Assembly: GCA_964486455.1 (NCBI GenBank)
Contig: CAZAMP010000034.1
Span: forward strand, 1-46,654
Length of the DNA: 46,654 bases
Direction: 5' to 3'
Origin: CAZAMP01 sp964486455
Lineage (GTDB): Bacteria; Eisenbacteria; RBG-16-71-46; CAZAMP01
Part shown: piece after piece, positions 41,754 through 46,654 of the stretch
Position numbering within the stretch: the stretch's first letter is position 1
Layout: the number at the start of each line of letters is the position of its first letter
Position numbers and translations under genes: made by a program
Notes under the pieces: generated by a model
Database searches by the model: none
The model's input: the letters and a program-made list of their open reading frames with translations, nothing else
What the model was told of the DNA's origin: nothing

Positions 41754-42586
41754 CGAGAGACGACGACATAAACGGCGGAGCCGAGGGAGAAATGAGCAAC
41801 TCTCCGGATGAGACACGGGCGCTGGAAGCGCTCGGAAGGCTCGAGCGTCCCCTGGCGTCTTCGGACACGCGTGAGCGGGTGCGTGATGCGTTCTTGAAGG
41901 GAGGCGCCGCGCCTGAAATCGTCGTCCAACCCGAAGCGCCGTTCCGCTTCCGGTGGCGCCAGCTCATCGCGATCCCGATCGCCGCCGCCATCATGATCCT
42001 GCTCATCTTCGGAAGCACTCCCAGTGAACGCTGGACGCTCACCGATGTCATCGGCGCGGATAGTGTCGAGTTCGGCGGAGCGATCGCGTCGCCCGGTGTC
42101 ACCCTCTCTCAGGGGACCATCACGACCAGCGACTCCAGTGAAGTCGAAGTGCAGCTCGGCGACGATCTCCGTTTCCGAATGCTCGCGAGCTCGAAGGTCG
42201 TTCTCTCGGATCCGCCCGGCCGCTGGTTCGGTCGTTCGGCGGTCGTCCATCTCGAAGCGGGTGAGATCTACGGGACGACCGGAGGGACGCACCCCGACTT
42301 CGCGCTTCAGCTCGAGACACCCGAGGCGTATGCGGAGGTGCACGGCACGACGTTCGCGGTGTTCCGGACCGAGGATGCGACGTGTTTCTGCCTCTGGGCG
42401 GGCGCGCTCGAGGTCACGCCGAAGGACACCGAGGAATCGCTCGACCTGCCCGTCGAGATGCGCGTCTACGTCTACAAGGACGGACGCCCGCCTGAAATCC
42501 AGCCGATCAGCGACATGGAGCGCATGAAGCTCTCCATGACGCACGATGTGGGCTTGGTGGAGATCCCCGAGCCGGAAGACCGCTAG
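41750..42586 (+). CDS. FecR family anti-sigma regulator
   Basis: 278 residues. Short cytoplasmic N-terminal part (1-65, with SSDTRERVRDAFLKGG), one membrane helix (WRQLIAIPIAAAIMILLIFG, about 69-88), then a periplasmic FecR domain: SQGTITTSDSSEVEVQLGDD, VVHLEAGEIYG, ETPEAYAEVHGTTFAVFRTE and LWAGALEVTP. It probably holds the co-encoded sigma factor inactive until an envelope signal arrives. No TonB receptor is next to it, so this is not a standard iron-uptake set. Confidence 0.87.
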   Translation: MTRDDDINGGAEGEMSNSPDETRALEALGRLERPLASSDTRERVRDAFLKGGAAPEIVVQPEAPFRFRWRQLIAIPIAAAIMILLIFGSTPSERWTLTDVIGADSVEFGGAIASPGVTLSQGTITTSDSSEVEVQLGDDLRFRMLASSKVVLSDPPGRWFGRSAVVHLEAGEIYGTTGGTHPDFALQLETPEAYAEVHGTTFAVFRTEDATCFCLWAGALEVTPKDTEESLDLPVEMRVYVYKDGRPPEIQPISDMERMKLSMTHDVGLVEIPEPEDR

Positions 42587-42666
42587 CCTCCCATGTTTCC
42601 CACGTCGTGTTCGCGCGACACGTCACACCATACTGCGTGGTCAGTGCAGGTTAGTTGGAAATCTGA

Positions 42667-42672
42667 TATACT
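42667..42672 (+). promoter_or_regulatory. -10 promoter candidate (TATACT)
   Basis: TGATATACT in the 157-base gap before the first of three tandem secreted paralogues, 72 bases upstream of its ATG. No good -35, so an alternative sigma such as the adjacent ECF factor cannot be excluded. Confidence 0.4.
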
Positions 42673-42743
42673 ACTCATGTTAAGAGGCGCCTCGGAACGG
42701 GAGACACGCATCTGCTAGGAATGCGGTCAACGGGGGGAGAGCT

Positions 42744-43367
42744 ATGAGGCTAGTCGTGCTGATTCTTATCGCGCTGGCATTACCGATGTCGGTCTTCGCC
42801 GATGATTGGAACGCGAACATCAACGTTGTATTGACCACCCCAGAGTTCGCCGGGTGCTCAGGTAACCACCTGGGAATACTCGAATCGATGGTTTGCGAAG
42901 ACTTGGTCAGCACGCCGATTGAAGGCATTGCGTTCCTGTGGGTTGTCATGAGCGATGGGGATGTGTTTCCTGACGGCATCGGCGGCATTCAGTTCGGAAT
43001 CGAACATGAGAAGGACATGCAGGGCTGGTCCCTGTGCACGGGCGGCGCTGAGATTCCCGAAGACGGTTGGCCGGCTTCCGGTACCGGCAACGCTGCCACG
43101 TGGGGGGGCGGCTGCTACTACCCGCCTGGCGAGAATGCCGTTGTTGGGTTCTTCACGCTGAACGACGGTGCCTCGGGTTGGATGGCGATTACGGAGGACC
43201 CGCGCGTCGGCACTGCTCTGTGGTCGGATTGCGTTCCGGTCAGCCAGGACTTTGCTCCAGAGTTGCTCGGTTCCCTGGACAATTCGACCGGTGGCGATCC
43301 CAACTGCGACGAGATTGCGACCCCGACGATTGAGAGCAGCTGGGGGCGGGTCAAGGCTCACTATTAG
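42744..43367 (+). CDS. secreted Cys-rich protein with W-G-x-x-K-A tail, paralogue 1
   Basis: 207 residues. ATG after GGGGGGAGA. Signal peptide RLVVLILIALALPMSVFA, mature start DDWNANINVVLTTPEF. Conserved core: MVCEDLVSTPI, FLWVVMSDGDVFPDGIGGIQ, WSLCTGG, GWPASGTGNA, GGCYYPPGENAVVGFF, SGWMAITEDPRVGTALW. Six Cys in the mature part suggest disulfides and an extracytoplasmic home. It ends ESSWGRVKAHY. No known domain; the family appears to be one of unknown function. First of three copies in tandem. Confidence 0.78.
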   Translation: MRLVVLILIALALPMSVFADDWNANINVVLTTPEFAGCSGNHLGILESMVCEDLVSTPIEGIAFLWVVMSDGDVFPDGIGGIQFGIEHEKDMQGWSLCTGGAEIPEDGWPASGTGNAATWGGGCYYPPGENAVVGFFTLNDGASGWMAITEDPRVGTALWSDCVPVSQDFAPELLGSLDNSTGGDPNCDEIATPTIESSWGRVKAHY

Positions 43368-43435
43368 CCGGGATCGAGACGAGCGCGCTGACTGAGACAC
43401 GAAGCCGATCGGATACGAAGGACAGGAGAAGAGCG

Positions 43436-44056
43436 ATGAGAATACCCGCGCTCTTCCTTCTCGCATTGCTGCTTCCGGCTATGTCATCGGCTCAGTACGA
43501 CTGGTACGCGAATCTCAATGTTGTTTTGACGGAACCAGACTACACCGGTTGGGAAACATCGATTCTACCTAAACTCGAGGCGATGAAATGCGAAGACCTG
43601 GTGAGTGCACCGATTGACGGCCCCGCCTTTCTGTGGGTTATCATGAGCGATAGAACGATGTACCCCGATGGCATCGGGGGTATCCAGTTTGGCGTTAGAC
43701 ACCAGATGAGCATCGATGGTTGGGTGTTGTGCACAGGAGGAAGTGAGACCCCCGAGGTTGGCTGGCCGGCATCGGGTACTGGAAACGCCGTTGGGTGGGC
43801 CGGAGATTGCTACGCCCCCCCTGGTGAGAACGCCGTGGTTGGGTTCTTCCTGTTGAGCGATGGTGCGTCGGGAGCCCTGATGCTCACGGCCGATGCGCGC
43901 GTCGGCGAGGCTCTTTGGTATAACTGCATACCAATCACGGAAATGTTCTACCCAGAGTTTCTGGGTGGCCTGGACACTTCAACCAGTGGGAATCCGAACT
44001 GCCACCCGACTCCGACAGCAAAGAGCAGCTGGGGACGGATCAAGGCGCACTACTAG
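43436..44056 (+). CDS. secreted Cys-rich protein with W-G-x-x-K-A tail, paralogue 2
   Basis: 206 residues. ATG after GACAGGAGA. Signal peptide RIPALFLLALLLPAMSSAQ, then YDWYANLNVVLTEPDY. Shares the core of its neighbours (MKCEDLVSAPIDGPAFLWVI, YPDGIGGIQFGV, WVLCTGGSE, GWPASGTGNAV, YAPPGENAVVGFFLL, ADARVGEALW) and ends KSSWGRIKAHY. The first Cys of paralogues 1 and 3 is replaced (TGWET), leaving five, so one disulfide partner differs. Function unknown. Confidence 0.78.
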   Translation: MRIPALFLLALLLPAMSSAQYDWYANLNVVLTEPDYTGWETSILPKLEAMKCEDLVSAPIDGPAFLWVIMSDRTMYPDGIGGIQFGVRHQMSIDGWVLCTGGSETPEVGWPASGTGNAVGWAGDCYAPPGENAVVGFFLLSDGASGALMLTADARVGEALWYNCIPITEMFYPEFLGGLDTSTSGNPNCHPTPTAKSSWGRIKAHY

Positions 44057-44125
44057 GCGGGATCCAGGCACACGTACCAGCAAACGCTTCTAGGTGTTTG
44101 AAAGTCATGGAATGGAGCAAAGGGC

Positions 44126-44749
44126 GTGAAGCGTTTCGTACAGATTGTTGTCGCCTTGACGCTACCAGCATCAACCCTCGCCCAGCCAACAGATGGGAAC
44201 GCAAACCTCAATGTCGTCTTGACGAATCTGGACTACGCAATCTGTGGCGGCACCATCTTTGACGACCTCGAGGAGATGAGATGCGAGGATCTCACCAGCG
44301 CACCGATCGACGGTCCTTCTTTTCTTTGGGTGGTCATAAGTGACCGAGACATGTTCCCGTACGGCATCGCCGGTATCCGGTTCGGCATTAAGCACGAGAT
44401 GCAAATGGCCGGCTGGTCCATATGCACAGGCGGGTCACAGTCTGCGATAGGTGGATGGCCAGCTTCCGGTGCCGGCAACAACGTGACCTGGCTAGATGGC
44501 TGCTACTACCCTCCCGGTGAGAATGCTGTCGTGGGGTTCTTCGTACTGCAGGAAGGTTCCTCGGGTTGGATGATGCTCACGCACGATCCGCGCGTTGACA
44601 CTGCTCTCTGGTACGATTGCACATCAATCGAGCAGGGTTTAGATCCCCGCCTCATGGGCAGCCTGGACAGCAAGTCCGGCGGGAAACCTAACTGCGAACC
44701 GACGCCAACGCTGAGAAGCAGCTGGGGACAGATAAAGGCTCACTACTAG
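44126..44749 (+). CDS. secreted Cys-rich protein with W-G-x-x-K-A tail, paralogue 3
   Basis: 207 residues from a GTG after GGAGCAAAGGG. Signal peptide KRFVQIVVALTLPASTLAQ, then NANLNVVLTNLDYAICGG. Same core as its neighbours (MRCEDLTSAPIDGPSFLWVV, FPYGIAGIRFGI, WSICTGG, GCYYPPGENAVVGFFVL, HDPRVDTALW) with six Cys, ending RSSWGQIKAHY. The GIGGIQ motif is altered to GIAGIR. It faces the minus-strand serine hydrolase gene; the 64-base gap has no clear terminator. Confidence 0.76.
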   Translation: MKRFVQIVVALTLPASTLAQPTDGNANLNVVLTNLDYAICGGTIFDDLEEMRCEDLTSAPIDGPSFLWVVISDRDMFPYGIAGIRFGIKHEMQMAGWSICTGGSQSAIGGWPASGAGNNVTWLDGCYYPPGENAVVGFFVLQEGSSGWMMLTHDPRVDTALWYDCTSIEQGLDPRLMGSLDSKSGGKPNCEPTPTLRSSWGQIKAHY

Positions 44750-44813
44750 TCGGGAACCAACCTCACATAGCGACCGAGGAGGCGGTGCGGCCACCGGAGC
44801 TTTCGCGCTTCAC

Positions 44814-46241
44814 TCACTCGACCTTCTCGGCGATCTGGCGACGCCACCCCTGCGTCCAGGTCAACCGCGTCACCTCGTCGTCTTCACCGATCTGAAACGT
44901 AACCGTGGCATCCGCCACTCGAAGAAAGAACGACGTCTCCGATTCCGCGTAGAGGCGTGCCTGCGGCTGACCGGGGGGGTGCACAATGAGTCCCTCGTCT
45001 TGCCTCGCCACCTCGATGATCGCCCCAGACGCGAAACGGTACTTGCCCACGTATCGTTCCAGCGCGAGCGGGAGGAGTTTGATCGGTATCCGCACGCTAG
45101 ATGATTGGACCGGCTGCTCGGCGAGAAGCTTCATGAGCTGATCACCGAGCGAGTCGATCGCCATGACCGCGGAGTTGCTGAGCACCACCACGCCGATGCC
45201 GAGATCCTTCCGGAATGCAATGAAGCTGTGATAGCCGCCCGTCTGCCCGTTGTGCCAAAGGGTCCCATCGGCGCCAACGTGCCAGCCCATGGCGATCCGA
45301 GCTTCGGTCTCATCGATGTCTCGTCGGGGAACGTGCGTGGTCTCGATGGCGACTTTCAGCGGTGAGTCGGTGAGCCTGAAGTTGGCGCGAAGGAACATCA
45401 ACATGTCGCGGACGTTCGATCGAAGCGCACCTGCCCCGGCGAGCACGAGAAAGTCCCAGTTCGACACACGATTGCCTTCCGCGTCGTGCCCCGGGGCCAG
45501 ACGTTCCGCTTGCCCGGCGGAAAGCGAGACGCGCGTATCGGCCATGCCGATCGGTTTGCAGATGCGCGTCACGATGAGGTCTTCGTAGCTGGTATCGGCA
45601 TGACGCGCGAGCGCATGACCGAGTAGCCCGGCTCCGACGTTGCTGTATTCGTACGACGAGCCCGGCTTCGAGGCGAGCGTGTGGCCCGCGAAAAAGTCGT
45701 AGAGGTCTGCCGGCGAGTAGTCGGCGTATGGGTTCGTGAACGACATCGGACGAAAGTTGCCGGGCATGCGCGGAAGCCCGGACGTGTGAGTGGCGAGATC
45801 GAGAAGCGTGATCTCGGTTTCCTTGTATCGGGGGATGGCGATTGTGTCAGGCAAGAGCATTTGTACGGGTGTGTCGAGGTCCAGTGAGCCGTGGCCGGCC
45901 ACGTGCTCCGGCAACATCTCCTCCGACGACATGTCCGCCAACGACAGCGACGTGAAGACCTTCGTGATGGATCCGATTTCGTAGATGGTGAGTGAGTCGG
46001 GGGTGCGGTCGTCATCCGTCGCGCGTTTCCCATACGAGAACACTTGGGATCCCGTGGAATCGACGAGGCCGATCGTGAGTCCGACGACGAGCCCACTATC
46101 GATGTAGGGCCTGGCGATCCGGTCGACGCGCGTCGAGAGGGCTTCTTCGTCGGCGGCACGCAGCGGCATGGCAGTCGAGACGAGCAGGGTAACGATCAAC
46201 ATTGTCACACAGGGTCCGAGGCGAATGACGCAGCGCTTCAT
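44814..46241 (-). CDS. serine hydrolase (beta-lactamase/penicillin-binding-protein-like), exported
   Basis: 475 residues from the ATG at 46239-46241 (complement), with TGGAG 9 bases upstream; the ATG at 46262 is in frame but has no ribosome site. Signal peptide VIRLGPCVTMLIVTLLVSTA ... RAA. Class C-like fold: nucleophile SITK (YEIGSITKVFTSL), YxN motif YEYSNVGAG, and HNGQTGG in place of KTG. A C-terminal beta domain (about 370-475) starts near ALERYVGKYRFASG, as in ClbP/EstB-like relatives. Probably a periplasmic esterase or D-peptidase; resistance to beta-lactams is not implied. Confidence 0.88.
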   Translation of the reverse strand: MKRCVIRLGPCVTMLIVTLLVSTAMPLRAADEEALSTRVDRIARPYIDSGLVVGLTIGLVDSTGSQVFSYGKRATDDDRTPDSLTIYEIGSITKVFTSLSLADMSSEEMLPEHVAGHGSLDLDTPVQMLLPDTIAIPRYKETEITLLDLATHTSGLPRMPGNFRPMSFTNPYADYSPADLYDFFAGHTLASKPGSSYEYSNVGAGLLGHALARHADTSYEDLIVTRICKPIGMADTRVSLSAGQAERLAPGHDAEGNRVSNWDFLVLAGAGALRSNVRDMLMFLRANFRLTDSPLKVAIETTHVPRRDIDETEARIAMGWHVGADGTLWHNGQTGGYHSFIAFRKDLGIGVVVLSNSAVMAIDSLGDQLMKLLAEQPVQSSSVRIPIKLLPLALERYVGKYRFASGAIIEVARQDEGLIVHPPGQPQARLYAESETSFFLRVADATVTFQIGEDDEVTRLTWTQGWRRQIAEKVE

Positions 46242-46365
46242 GCGTCCAACTCCAGTAGCCATCGAATGTTGCTCACGATCTTCTCCCTCCCGCGATGCCG
46301 ATTGCTACCGGTATAGTAGGTGCCCGCGACGAGGCTCGTTCCCGTGGGCAGAGCCACGCGCCAGG

Positions 46366-46654
46366 TCATTGAGGTCTTCTGGGGTCTTTCTTCTTTCCGA
46401 ACATCTCTGCGTTGAAGGTTTCGGACTGACCGCGCGGTACGCTGAGCGACGTCCATCCCTTCGACCGGAGATGCTTGGCCAGAAAGACGATCTGCCCCAC
46501 GTGATACGCGTAGTGTGAGATCTGCCGCTCGATCGCCTCGACGACGGTGTGTGGCTCGGCGCGGATGAGCACGATGCGATCGAGGTCCTCAGGCCCGAGC
46601 GGATCGAGGGCGTCGAACAGACAGCGCCAACCATTTTCCCATCGCGTGACTAGC
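46366..46654 (-). CDS. DUF1572 (DinB-like) family protein, 5' end beyond window
   Basis: The last 95 codons of a minus-strand gene whose start lies past base 46654. Sequence reads WENGWRCLFDALDPLGPEDL, then IRAEPHTVVEAIERQISHYA, YHVGQIVFLAKHL and GWTSLSVPRGQSETFN, the typical C-terminal half of DUF1572 proteins with the HYAYHVGQIV metal-site helix. It is a fourth member of the DinB-like superfamily in the window. Function unknown. Confidence 0.85.
   Translation of the reverse strand, partial: LVTRWENGWRCLFDALDPLGPEDLDRIVLIRAEPHTVVEAIERQISHYAYHVGQIVFLAKHLRSKGWTSLSVPRGQSETFNAEMFGKKKDPRRPQ

Larger units (their letters stand above)
42744..44749 (+). repeat. tandem triplication of a secreted-protein gene
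   Basis: Three genes of 624, 621 and 624 bases at 42744, 43436 and 44126, separated by about 68 bases, encode paralogues that align from signal peptide to the SSWGxxKAHY end. The bases just after each stop are also alike (CCGGGATC, GCGGGATC, TCGGGAAC), which marks the repeat unit as gene plus spacer. Confidence 0.85.

Noticed and set aside
42744..44749. CRISPR or short-repeat array
   Set aside because: The repeated unit is a whole coding gene of about 690 bases with diverged copies, not short direct repeats with spacers.
44814..46241. Beta-lactam resistance gene
   Set aside because: The motifs are of the broad serine-hydrolase class with HNG instead of KTG and an extra C-terminal domain; esterase or peptidase activity is more likely.

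Overview
The window is about 62% G+C and looks like the chromosome of an uncultured, didermic, FCB-type bacterium. The best lineage clue is a set of secreted proteins that end in FlgD/T9SS-like Ig domains (patterns such as SIYDVAGRLVRTL and WDGRDDAG...GVYFxR). Short secreted proteins ending in a W-G-x-[IVL]-K-A tail point the same way. Candidatus Eisenbacteria, Krumholzibacteriota or similar groups would fit; this is an inference from protein style, since no rRNA or marker tree is available. UGA is used as an ordinary stop in many genes, so the code is standard apart from a likely selenocysteine site.

Layout. 0-0.5 kb: remnant of a NACHT/STAND protein. 0.5-10.1 kb (+): small cytosolic and envelope genes: a lipoprotein, a coiled-coil protein, a membrane protein, SDR, 2H phosphoesterase, three DinB-fold proteins, a nucleotidyltransferase, VOC protein, alpha/beta hydrolase, CPBP protease and methyltransferase. 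10.2-11.1 kb (-): DUF4332 and DUF2780 proteins. 11.3-17.5 kb (+): YpeA-like GNAT, PAS protein, PhzF, a broken ComB-like gene, then a betaine/ergothioneine-type ABC importer next to egtD (histidine trimethylation) and a CPBP-like membrane protein.

17.5-29.1 kb is dominated by exported proteins with FlgD-like C-termini: a nuclease/phosphatase-fold protein, two propeller-type proteins and a 5'-truncated one. They are interleaved with a peroxiredoxin whose catalytic cysteine codon is TGA followed by a SECIS-like hairpin, tandem EAL-HDOD paralogues (the second interrupted by an amber codon), and an orphan 217-residue protein. 29.2-35.7 kb: ferritin (-), then a compact pyruvate dehydrogenase operon E1alpha-E1beta-E2-E3 with its own lipoate-ligase-like gene.

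35.7-46.65 kb: a truncated secreted protein, a 14-repeat double propeller of lower G+C, a nitroreductase (-), a secreted two-repeat protein (-), an ECF sigma/FecR anti-sigma pair, three tandem cysteine-rich secreted paralogues, a serine hydrolase (-), and a DinB-like DUF1572 protein cut by the right edge.

The most notable signals are: (1) the TGA-encoded peroxiredoxin active site with a well-placed hairpin; (2) a shared W-G-x-[IVL]-K-A-x-[FY] C-terminus on five otherwise different secreted proteins, which may be an undescribed sorting or anchoring tag; (3) the importer-egtD operon; (4) several genes broken by nonsense codons or small deletions; (5) a repeated extended -10 promoter, CGTGCTANACT. 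No tRNA, rRNA, CRISPR array or complete insertion sequence was recognised.
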